Shown piece by piece: positions 1 to 7,264 of a stretch of 64,000 nucleotides of DNA (position 1 is its first letter; the number at the start of each line of letters is the position of its first letter). The notes beneath the pieces were generated by a model that was given only the letters and a program-made list of their open reading frames with translations, searched no databases and was not told where the DNA came from. Both the position numbers and the translations under genes were made by a program. This DNA is from an uncultured Hungatella sp. (lineage in GTDB: Bacteria; Bacillota; Clostridia; Lachnospirales; Lachnospiraceae): contig CAJUPP010000001.1 in the NCBI GenBank assembly GCA_910588325.1, forward strand, positions 1 to 64,000, written 5' to 3'.

Positions 1-29
1 TTTCTAACTAACTGGTTAAATGTTGGCAT
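1..29 (-). CDS. rpsL: 30S ribosomal protein S12, N-terminal fragment (cut by window edge)
   Basis: The reverse strand starts ATG and reads MPTFNQLVR, the conserved N-terminus of ribosomal protein S12 of the small subunit decoding centre. A strong AGGAGGTG ribosome binding site precedes the start. The remainder lies left of the window. In many bacteria rpsL follows rpoBC and heads rpsL-rpsG-fusA-tuf. Here the reading direction agrees with that order, but about 7 kb of envelope genes separate it from rpoC. Only nine codons are visible, yet this N-terminus is highly distinctive. Confidence 0.88.
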
Positions 30-117
30 TCTTTTCACCTCCTGTGATATTGTCTGTGGTTGCTGTAAATCTTTTTATGCATACAAAAAAATAAAACCTG
101 TTTTCACACGCTTTCTC

Positions 118-146
118 ATTATATACAGATTATGGTAGGATGTCAA
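118..146 (-). promoter_or_regulatory. Sigma-A promoter of the rpsL operon
   Basis: The reverse strand has TTGACA (141-146), a 17-bp spacer and TATAAT (118-123), a perfect consensus. It implies a leader of about 80 nt before rpsL. The gene-free stretch 30-399 therefore holds this leader and promoter plus the terminator of the envelope operon. I see nothing else recognisable between 147 and 235. Confidence 0.85.
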
Positions 147-243
147 GGGGGAATTTTCAAATCTTCAATCAATGCCGGAGAAGTGAACAGTAACGAGAAG
201 GACTCTTTTCTTCCCCTTCAAAATGATATGTCTCCAAAACCAA

Positions 244-282
244 AAACAGCTCTGATCGGTTACCCATAAATCAAAGCTGTTT
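244..282 (-). terminator. Rho-independent terminator of the dlt-like operon
   Basis: On the reverse strand a 13-bp stem (one G-U pair), arms 270-282 and 244-256, closes a 13-nt loop and is followed by a T-rich run. It lies about 120 bp past the stop of the transglutaminase gene and just before the rpsL promoter. Confidence 0.7.
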
Positions 283-399
283 CTTCATCTCTTCTTTAAC
301 AGTATCTCTTTTTACAACAATTATGTGTGCATCCCTCGGAGGTTTCACAGGAAATCCCCTTTCATTCACGATGGTGCCCTTGGCACAGGATATGGGGAT

Positions 400-1257
400 T
401 TACTGCGGCGTAGGCGGATACAAAGCGGTTTCAAATCCATGGCTTCCATAAGGCATGCCTCTTGTCACATGTTTGCTGGAATAGTCTGCCAGCTGGGCAT
501 CCGTCAGAAGACAGAAGGTTCCGCCGCCGCTTCTTGGAGTCGTATCAAAATGATACCAGCCTTCTCCGCAGTCAATCAGATTCCACCAGTGGTGCCCGTC
601 CAGACGAACTACCTCAATGCTTGGAATATCCGCTCTGCTTAACAATGCCAGAGATACGGAATAATAAGTATAGCAATCACCGGATTTCCTGCGGAGACCA
701 TCATAAGCCGCCTTCACCCAGTCACCTTTTTCAGAGGTAGACACATATCTTAAATTTCCTCTTACCCAAGAATAGATTGCTCTGGCCTTTTCCTCCTTAC
801 TCATCTGGGCATTGGTAATCTGGGCAAGCACCTTGTCTGCCATGGCATCTACCGTATGGTGCATCTCTGTTTTCTCTTCCTCCGGCGGAATGACCGTAGG
901 CTGTTTATAATTAGCCTTGCAGACGCCATCCGCATCAAAGGTGTACTCAATGCCATCAATCGTCAGGGTAGTATCAGTCACTTTGGCTCCTGTCTCGTCC
1001 GCATAGTATTTGTTTTCTCCATCCTGAATCCAGCCGGTTTTCATGTAGCCTTCCTCATCAAAATAATACCAGACCTTTTTGATTTCCACCCACTGGGAAG
1101 CCGGATGACTTTTGTCCGGATTCTGATAATACCACCTGCCGTCCTCACTCTGCCCCCACTTTCCGGTTGTTCCCGGACCATATTGCACCGCCATTGCCGG
1201 GAAACTTAAGACCAGGGACAATGCTGCAGACGTCACAATCACTTGCCATTGTTTCAT
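400..1257 (-). CDS. Secreted transglutaminase-like protein with cell-wall-binding repeats
   Basis: 285 aa. An N-terminal signal peptide (MKQW, hydrophobic stretch, AMA cleavage-type end) is followed by two or three aromatic/glycine repeats of the choline/cell-wall-binding type (WYYQN, WYYFDEEGYMKTGW, KYYADETG) over about residues 30-105. A C-terminal transglutaminase-like papain fold shows the expected Cys (SGDCYTYY), His (GHHWWNLI) and Asp (YHFDTTP). It probably acts outside the membrane on wall or surface protein. The start at 1257 is chosen over an upstream ATG because GGAGGAAG sits directly before it and a signal peptide follows. It is the last gene of the dlt-like operon, 13 bp after the lipoprotein gene. 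The substrate is unknown; a cysteine protease or amidase role is also possible. Confidence 0.82.
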   Translation of the reverse strand: MKQWQVIVTSAALSLVLSFPAMAVQYGPGTTGKWGQSEDGRWYYQNPDKSHPASQWVEIKKVWYYFDEEGYMKTGWIQDGENKYYADETGAKVTDTTLTIDGIEYTFDADGVCKANYKQPTVIPPEEEKTEMHHTVDAMADKVLAQITNAQMSKEEKARAIYSWVRGNLRYVSTSEKGDWVKAAYDGLRRKSGDCYTYYSVSLALLSRADIPSIEVVRLDGHHWWNLIDCGEGWYHFDTTPRSGGGTFCLLTDAQLADYSSKHVTRGMPYGSHGFETALYPPTPQ

Positions 1258-1270
1258 TTCTTCTTCCTCC

Positions 1271-1975
1271 TTAATCTGTAATTGCAATGTATTCGATCGA
1301 CTCAATCACTCCGTCTGTTACAATAAACGACAGTGTTGATTTCTCTTTCGTGTAAGTATACACGCCATATTCCTCCGTGTAATCGTCCCCGTATGCTGCC
1401 AGCATCTCTTCCACGGTAGAACCCAGGCGAATTCCCTCCGGCGTAGATACCGAATCATCTATAAAATAGATGGAATTTACATAATCCACGCTTCCCTTTG
1501 GATAGGTGTACAAATCAAAACCACTGTAACTGTATATTTTATCCAGACCCTTAAACGCACAACTGGGAGACTCTGCATAATTATTGTAATTTCCCAGACC
1601 GCTTAATATGGGTGCCACGTCCTCATTCATGCCCATGGTAATACCGTTGCTTTGAAAGAGGAATCCACTGTGGTTTACCGCAGCTGTGGTCTCCTTCTCG
1701 GAAGTCTCCTCAACCTCTGCTTCTGTCTCCTCAGCCTCCGCTTCCTCTGTCTCTTTGCTGTTGTTCTCCTTAGTATCCTTTGAAGCCTCTGATTTTTCTG
1801 CTTCTGATGTCTCCGATACCTGAGAAATATCTGCCGCCTTCTCTTCCTCCGTCTGCTCCGCCGCCGTAGTCTCCGCCCTCTCTGCGGCTTCCTGGCTCTT
1901 ATCACCACCAGAGCATCCAGCCAGCCCCAAAGTCAACATAAGTACTGCTACAGCCACATACATGTTTCTTCTCAT
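1271..1975 (-). CDS. Lipoprotein with acidic Glu/Thr/Ser linker
   Basis: 234 aa. The N-terminus is MRRN, a hydrophobic segment and the lipobox LAGC, so lipidation and outer-face anchoring are expected. Residues about 25-100 are low-complexity Glu/Ala/Thr/Ser/Lys, a typical wall-spanning spacer. The C-terminal ~120 residues form a compact globular domain that I cannot assign to a family. The start at 1975 is preferred to an in-frame ATG 12 bp upstream, because that ATG is part of the GGAGGAAATT ribosome binding site. It lies between the SGNH-like gene (76 bp upstream) and the transglutaminase gene, which suggests a surface accessory role in the same envelope modification. Confidence 0.75.
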   Translation of the reverse strand: MRRNMYVAVAVLMLTLGLAGCSGGDKSQEAAERAETTAAEQTEEEKAADISQVSETSEAEKSEASKDTKENNSKETEEAEAEETEAEVEETSEKETTAAVNHSGFLFQSNGITMGMNEDVAPILSGLGNYNNYAESPSCAFKGLDKIYSYSGFDLYTYPKGSVDYVNSIYFIDDSVSTPEGIRLGSTVEEMLAAYGDDYTEEYGVYTYTKEKSTLSFIVTDGVIESIEYIAITD

Positions 1976-2051
1976 AATTTCCTCCATTCTGTGCGCTTTT
2001 CAGCACCAACAGGTAGTTAGTGAAAGAATTAACAAATTCTTTCACTCTTCT

Positions 2052-3113
2052 TTACTCCTCGTGAAATTTTCTTATATAGCCATACTGCTCCAAATCCTGT
2101 TCCTGGTCTGCCTTCATCTGGTAGTAAAAATCCTGCTTCTCTTTCCAGACCTCTGCCAGTTTCCCATCCTCCCGATGATCTGCAAGACCATAGTCTTCCT
2201 TCAGAAGCTTTCCCAGGTATTTAGAAGCTTTCTCTGCCCCTGCCAGATTCAGATGAAGCCCTCCGTCATATGTATCCGTTTGAAAATCAAGGCCCATCTC
2301 CTCCTGCAGGTCCAGGAAATTAATATATCTGATCTGGTTCTTTTCGGCGTATTCTACCATCTGCTGATCCCACTGCTCATACCAGGAGGGATAAACAGAT
2401 GGCGCCTTTATGAGAATCAGTTGGATATCATTGCCCTTACACAACGTTGTAATCTTATCCAGGTATTCATATGCATTGTCACCAAACTGGTAATTCCCCA
2501 ATTTCTTGTCCGCCGGAAATGTCCCCGCCGGCTTTACATCCACCCGCATATAATATCCGTTATGAGATACCTTATCCCTGTGAAACAGGTATTTCCAATC
2601 CTCCTCTGTCAGTTCATTCCAACGGGAATGATATCTGAGCAGCGGTATCACATATTCAATAAAATTCTCATCCTCCATCATAGAAGCCCGAATATCTTTC
2701 ACCTTGGACATAGACCACCGCATTCCATCCAACGTCATACGGTTATAAGCCTCCCTTTGAGGCTCATTATATTTCATAGACAATACATTAAAAACTACGA
2801 CTTCCGGTTTTTCATATTTTAAAGTCTCCTCCAGCAAATAATACGACTGCCATATTAATTGCTGAGCGCTTCCCCGGATATAACTGGTAATCCCATATTC
2901 TTCCCATAAAGTAATCGGAGAAAAGTTCTCATAGACTTCACAGTCCCCGATAAAAATCACATCATGGTCCGTTGTCTCTTTATAATATTCGGCAATCAAA
3001 GCCCCTTCAATGATATCTCCCATGTACTTTGGCTTCAGAAGACTGGTGAGAAACGCCAGGCTTCCTGCAATTATGGCAATACAACAGGCACATACCATGA
3101 CTCTTCGTCTCAT
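2052..3113 (-). CDS. SGNH-hydrolase-like membrane-anchored protein (DltD-like position)
   Basis: 353 aa with one N-terminal membrane anchor (about residues 6-25) and an extracellular domain. The block VIFIGDCEVY (about residues 52-61) occupies the GDS nucleophile position of SGNH hydrolases, and DGGLHLN (about 283-289) the Asp/His block. The gene follows the MBOAT gene by 18 bp, the place held by dltD in dlt operons. A role in final transfer or removal of the activated group on a wall polymer is inferred from context. Oddity: the nucleophile position reads Cys58, not Ser. The sequence is not an obvious DltD, so I give no symbol. Confidence 0.72.
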   Translation of the reverse strand: MRRRVMVCACCIAIIAGSLAFLTSLLKPKYMGDIIEGALIAEYYKETTDHDVIFIGDCEVYENFSPITLWEEYGITSYIRGSAQQLIWQSYYLLEETLKYEKPEVVVFNVLSMKYNEPQREAYNRMTLDGMRWSMSKVKDIRASMMEDENFIEYVIPLLRYHSRWNELTEEDWKYLFHRDKVSHNGYYMRVDVKPAGTFPADKKLGNYQFGDNAYEYLDKITTLCKGNDIQLILIKAPSVYPSWYEQWDQQMVEYAEKNQIRYINFLDLQEEMGLDFQTDTYDGGLHLNLAGAEKASKYLGKLLKEDYGLADHREDGKLAEVWKEKQDFYYQMKADQEQDLEQYGYIRKFHEE

Positions 3114-3131
3114 ATCGTTTCTCCCCGCACC

Positions 3132-4724
3132 TTAAAACTGATTGTAAATAAATTGACTGGAATCATAACCCACACCATAGGCGCCGATAATCAGCACACA
3201 TAAAAATAAACTGTAAAGCAAGGCATATCGAACCGGCGCAGGCCTCGCCGCCAATTTTTCCCTTACGCTGCCGTCTCTCCCCGCCAGGCTGACTAAAAGC
3301 AAAATCACGGTTCCAATCACAAGAACAATGTAATCACTGATTGTCAATCCCAGAGTCATCAGCCTTCCGTCAAACAGCTGGCTGATTCGGGAATGTACAA
3401 GCATATCCCCAAACATCCGAAATGTCAGCGGCACATCCCGATAACAATCCAGCATACGCAGGCTGCTCATCAAAAGCACGGTTCGTATCACCTGAAATCC
3501 CGAATACCACTTTTTCCCGGTCACACGAAATCTGGCATGGAATCTGGAATACAGCGGTTCGCATTCCTGAGACAAAATAATGATAATTCCGTTTAAGAGG
3601 CCCCAAACCACAAAATTCCAGCTGGCGCCATGCCAGATACCGGTAGTGAACCACACCGCAAGGCTTGCCACATAAACCGGCATACGCTTCCCCACATAAT
3701 CCCCAAAATGTTTTCTGCAGAATCTGGAAAATTTCAACATAGGCTGACAAACCGATACCGGATAGAAGATATATTCCGTAAACCAGGTTCCCAGGCTGAT
3801 GTGCCACCTTCTCCAATATTCCGCTATATTTTTCGAAAAATATGGCCGTATAAAATTCTCCTGTACCCTGATTCCCAGCGTCTGTGCAATCCCTATGGTA
3901 ATATCAATGCCTCCCGTAAAATCCGCATAAAGCTGGAGGGCGTAAAACATCATTCCCACAAACACATAGATTCCGTTATAGGTTTCCGGCTGTTTTATGA
4001 TAGTAGTAACTCCAGTCAAAATCCGGTCCGCAATCACCAGCTTCTTAAAAAATCCCCACAGAATCCTCTCTAATCCCAAAGCAATCTCCCTGCTGTCAAA
4101 CCGATGCTCAGAAAACAATGTCTCCTTCATCTGGTCAAATCGATTGATTGGCCCCTGAATTAATTGAGGAAAAAATGAGACAAACAGCGCCAGTTTTCCC
4201 ATACATGGTTCCGCTGGATACTTCCCTCTGTACACATCAATCAGATATCCCATGGTTATAAAGGTGTAAAAGGAAATTCCCAAGGGAAGAATCAACGACA
4301 AAAAACCAATCTGCCTCTGGCTTCCAAACAAGGCCAAACCAGAGTTTACATTGGCAATGACAAAATTTGTATATTTTAATACTGCCAGAATTCCAAAATT
4401 TAAAAAAAGTCCCGCCAACAGAAGACGCCACTGACGGGATTTTATCTTCTCCTTGTAGTGTTTCCTTTCCTCTTTGCTTAATTCCTTCTTATGCTCCTTT
4501 ATGTAAGCTGCCTGTTCCCTGTGAAGTCCGTCAATCTTCTTTGCCAGAATATAGGTACTGATTGTAGTCAAAAGGATAAACAGACAGTTCTTCCAGCCTG
4601 ACACAAAATAAAATACATAGCTGGCGGCTAAAAGCAGCTTCCACTGATACCTGGAAGGCAGGGCATAATACAAAAGAAACAAAAGTATCAGAAAGGCAAT
4701 AAACTCATATGATGTAAATAGCAT
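3132..4724 (-). CDS. dltB: MBOAT acyltransferase, DltB/AlgI family
   Basis: 530 aa polytopic membrane protein starting MLFTSYEFIAF, as is usual for the family. Family marks are EYWRRWHISLGTW (about the middle) and the GIWHGASWNF block carrying the histidine considered catalytic in MBOAT enzymes. In DltB the protein moves D-alanine from the carrier protein across the membrane toward lipoteichoic acid; AlgI relatives acetylate polysaccharides. Clustering with a ligase and carrier protein supports the DltB-type role. The order here is ligase, carrier, MBOAT, SGNH, not the textbook A-B-C-D. The acyl group moved is uncertain. Confidence 0.87.
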   Translation of the reverse strand: MLFTSYEFIAFLILLFLLYYALPSRYQWKLLLAASYVFYFVSGWKNCLFILLTTISTYILAKKIDGLHREQAAYIKEHKKELSKEERKHYKEKIKSRQWRLLLAGLFLNFGILAVLKYTNFVIANVNSGLALFGSQRQIGFLSLILPLGISFYTFITMGYLIDVYRGKYPAEPCMGKLALFVSFFPQLIQGPINRFDQMKETLFSEHRFDSREIALGLERILWGFFKKLVIADRILTGVTTIIKQPETYNGIYVFVGMMFYALQLYADFTGGIDITIGIAQTLGIRVQENFIRPYFSKNIAEYWRRWHISLGTWFTEYIFYPVSVCQPMLKFSRFCRKHFGDYVGKRMPVYVASLAVWFTTGIWHGASWNFVVWGLLNGIIIILSQECEPLYSRFHARFRVTGKKWYSGFQVIRTVLLMSSLRMLDCYRDVPLTFRMFGDMLVHSRISQLFDGRLMTLGLTISDYIVLVIGTVILLLVSLAGRDGSVREKLAARPAPVRYALLYSLFLCVLIIGAYGVGYDSSQFIYNQF

Positions 4725-4751
4725 GGCTCCCTCACTACATTTTTATCGATC

Positions 4752-4985
4752 TCACTCGTCATCTTCTAACCGACGCACCAAGTCCCAGAGAGCCTCCGCA
4801 GAATTAAAATTCTCCGGAACAATCTGTTCCGCCCCTATTTTTACATCAAATTCATCATTGATTTCCGCAATAATTGTTACAATGTCAAATGAATCCAGAA
4901 TCCCGTCATCGATCAGAGTATCACAGCTTTCAAAATCCACATCCGGGTGTAAATCCTGTAAGATCGTTAAAATCTCGTCCATCAT
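4752..4985 (-). CDS. dltC: Acyl/aminoacyl carrier protein (DltC-like)
   Basis: 77 aa, the normal size of a carrier protein. The phosphopantetheine site is the Ser in DDGILDSFDIVT (about residue 33), and the protein is acidic and helical as expected. It should receive an adenylated group from the ligase and hand it to the MBOAT protein. Its first ATG overlaps the ligase stop codon (ATGA), which implies translational coupling and fixes the start. A second ATG follows at once, so the start could shift by one codon. Confidence 0.87.
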   Translation of the reverse strand: MMDEILTILQDLHPDVDFESCDTLIDDGILDSFDIVTIIAEINDEFDVKIGAEQIVPENFNSAEALWDLVRRLEDDE

Positions 4986-6490
4986 TCGTTCTCCTTTATC
5001 ATTTCCTTTAATGCCATCCGGTTTATTTTTCCATTAGCCGTAAAAGGCATCCGGTCAATGGATTCGATCCGGTTCGGCAGCATATATCTGGGCAGCTTGT
5101 CCTTCAGCCGGCCCATAATATCAGCAGCAGTGGTATCTCCTATATAGAACAGAACAATCTTTGAGTTCTCCCTATCATAGATGCAGGCCGACATTTTCAC
5201 TTCCTCAATCATATTGGCATGAACCTCGATCTCCCCCAGTTCGATTCTGTGTCCCATATGTTTAATCTGGTAATCCTTCCGTGAGACGAATACCAGCTCG
5301 CCGCGCTCATTATATTTTCCAATATCCCCTGTCCTGTATACAATATCCGTATAGTATGGATTTAACGGGTTCTGAATAAATGCCTCATCTGTCTTTTCCT
5401 TATTATTATAATATCCAAATGTCACCGCCGTACCGCGAATCAGGATCTCTCCGCACTCTTTTGCCTGGCGGCCTTCCTCGTCCAGAAGCAGAATCTCCGT
5501 GTTCTTAAAGGGCCGCCCAACAGGCATCACATCATCCGGAGCAAACTCCCTGTCCACTTTGAAGTAGCAGGACATTCCCGTAGCCTCCGTAGGCCCGTAG
5601 AGATTAAAAAACTGCGCCTTCGGAACCGCTTCCTTCCAAATGTGATACTGTCGAATCGGAAATACCTCGCTTCCAAATGCAATGGTATGCAGATACTCCG
5701 GCTTCACCGTATCAAAGGTTCCAAAAGAAGAAATCATCGTCAAAGCCGACACAACCCAGCAAATCGTATTTACCTGATACTTATTTAAAAATTCTACCAG
5801 CCGTACCGGAAACATAAACAATGACTTCGGCACAATATAGGTAGTGGCACCGAACATCATCGTAGGATACAGTTCCTTTAAGCAGGCATCAAAATAAAAT
5901 GGACTTTGATTCGCAAATATTGTATCCTGATTAAAATGGAGAACCTGAGAAAGATTTTCCACATAATCCAAAACAGAGCGGTGGCATGCCACAACACCTT
6001 TTGGAACTCCTGTGGATCCCGAGGTAAATACCACATAAACAGGATCTATATCCAGAGCCGCTTCCCTGATCTTTCGAAGGGCATTCTCATCCTCCTGGTA
6101 CTCTATCATATCCTGATACAGAAAAATATCTCCCTGAAATTCCAGCTGCTCCATGATTTTCTTCGTCTTATCATCGCAGATGACAGCCCTGGCGTTCAGG
6201 TTCTTCATAATCAGTTCCAGACGATACTTTGGCATCTCATCATCCAGAGGAACATAAAAATCCCTGCCGTAAACCACTCCAAAGAACGCCACAACCGCCA
6301 TAGGAGTTTTCTTCATAAAGACAATTACTGGTTCCCTGTAGATTCCCCTGGCATGGAGAAAGCTTCCGATAGACCGGCTGTTATGATAAACATCCCCAAA
6401 TGGAATCGCTGTCTTATCATCAGCATAAGCAACCTTATCCGGCACACGGACCACTGTTTTTTCCAAATATTCCAATATATTGGTCTGCAT
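4982..6490 (-). CDS. dltA: AMP-forming amino-acid ligase, DltA-like
   Basis: 502 aa, full length for DltA. Adenylation motifs in order: the P-loop-like FTSGSTGVPKGV (about residue 152), NLYGPTEATG (about 295), YRTGDIG (about 363) and the C-terminal NGKINR lysine. It should adenylate an amino acid and load it on the adjacent carrier protein in the cytoplasm. In Bacillus DltA the segment before the GPTEA motif reads FCGEVLP, its Cys being linked to preference for D-alanine. Here the same segment reads FGSEVFP, so that Cys is Gly. The substrate may therefore differ from D-alanine. First gene after the promoter at 6573-6601. Confidence 0.83.
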   Translation of the reverse strand: MQTNILEYLEKTVVRVPDKVAYADDKTAIPFGDVYHNSRSIGSFLHARGIYREPVIVFMKKTPMAVVAFFGVVYGRDFYVPLDDEMPKYRLELIMKNLNARAVICDDKTKKIMEQLEFQGDIFLYQDMIEYQEDENALRKIREAALDIDPVYVVFTSGSTGVPKGVVACHRSVLDYVENLSQVLHFNQDTIFANQSPFYFDACLKELYPTMMFGATTYIVPKSLFMFPVRLVEFLNKYQVNTICWVVSALTMISSFGTFDTVKPEYLHTIAFGSEVFPIRQYHIWKEAVPKAQFFNLYGPTEATGMSCYFKVDREFAPDDVMPVGRPFKNTEILLLDEEGRQAKECGEILIRGTAVTFGYYNNKEKTDEAFIQNPLNPYYTDIVYRTGDIGKYNERGELVFVSRKDYQIKHMGHRIELGEIEVHANMIEEVKMSACIYDRENSKIVLFYIGDTTAADIMGRLKDKLPRYMLPNRIESIDRMPFTANGKINRMALKEMIKENE

Positions 6491-6572
6491 GGATTCATCC
6501 TCCCGGCTTTCCAGCAGCAGCTTTCATCTCCTCCCTGCTGCGTTCTTCTTTTCGACATATATACCCATTAAT

Positions 6573-6601
6573 GTTATATCCTTTTTTAACGAAACTGTCA
6601 A
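6573..6601 (-). promoter_or_regulatory. Sigma-A promoter of the dlt-like operon
   Basis: The reverse strand has TTGACA (6596-6601), a 17-bp spacer and TATAAC (6573-6578). The leader to the ligase gene is about 75 nt. The -35 box lies just outside the 3' end of the DUF554 gene, so the operon is transcribed independently of rpoC. Confidence 0.75.
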
Positions 6602-6609
6602 CTAAAAGT

Positions 6610-7200
6610 CTAAGTAAGAGAGGCCCATCCCACCGCCACCACAATGGTCGGAAGCAGATTGGCAACCTTTATCTTCTTTCCCCAGATCAGATTTACCCCT
6701 ACACAAAAAATTAGCATGGAACCGGTAAGGGACAGATTGGACAACGCCTGCTCTGTCATAATCGGCTCTATCAGCCTGGCCAGAACCGTAATCCCCCCCT
6801 GAAACAGCCCCACAGGTATAGCCGAAAACAGGCATCCTTTCCCCATGGAAGCCGTCACAAATCCATCTACAAAGGAGGCATCCCCGTCACTTTTTGTCTT
6901 TTTCTTCAGCCACTCCCCAAACTGTTCCATGTGAAGTTCCAGATTCAGCCACTCTCCTGCCAAAGCTCCGATGGAAAAAGAGGCAATCATCATCATCGTC
7001 CCGCCGCTTTCCACCTTTCCCTGGACAATGGTATACATTTCCTTTAAGCAACCGGCAATTCCCAAAAACAGTACGCAGATTCCATTGGCACTCATCAGCG
7101 TGTCCTGATACCGTTTTTCCATTCGTTTCCCAAACAGCAGCCCTCCTAGCCCTCCGGCCACAATTGCTGCTACATTGATCACTGTTCCCAAGCCAGCCAT
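6610..7200 (-). CDS. DUF554 family membrane protein, apparently internally shortened
   Basis: 196 aa, hydrophobic, starting with the family-typical GTVINVAAIVAGGLGGLL. The middle reads FVDGFVTAS (residues 110-118) followed at once by MGKGCLFSAIPVGLFQGG. In DUF554 proteins I know (for example YqgA/YdfK types of about 230-235 aa) a hydrophobic stretch of some 40-45 residues lies between these two blocks. The reading frame is intact, so this looks like an in-frame deletion. The function of the family is poorly known (membrane, possibly transport). The start has AAGGAG upstream. It sits between rpoC and the dlt-like operon on the same strand. Confidence 0.78.
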   Translation of the reverse strand: MAGLGTVINVAAIVAGGLGGLLFGKRMEKRYQDTLMSANGICVLFLGIAGCLKEMYTIVQGKVESGGTMMMIASFSIGALAGEWLNLELHMEQFGEWLKKKTKSDGDASFVDGFVTASMGKGCLFSAIPVGLFQGGITVLARLIEPIMTEQALSNLSLTGSMLIFCVGVNLIWGKKIKVANLLPTIVVAVGWASLT

Positions 7201-7225
7201 ATTTTTTCACTCCTTACACGCCAAA

Positions 7226-7258
7226 GCGCCCTTAAGAATCATCTTCTCTTAAGGGCGC
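7226..7258 (-). terminator. Hairpin after rpoC
   Basis: A perfect 12-bp stem (arms 7226-7237 and 7247-7258) with a 9-nt loop lies 7 bp past the rpoC stop. The T-run after it is short on the reverse strand (TTTGG), so termination may be partial and DUF554 may be read through from rpoBC. Confidence 0.55.
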
Positions 7259-7264
7259 CCTATT

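Noticed and set aside
1962..2822. 286-codon open frame antisense to the SGNH-like gene
   Set aside because: Hydrophobic low-information translation, no ribosome binding site, opposite an intact gene in an operon.
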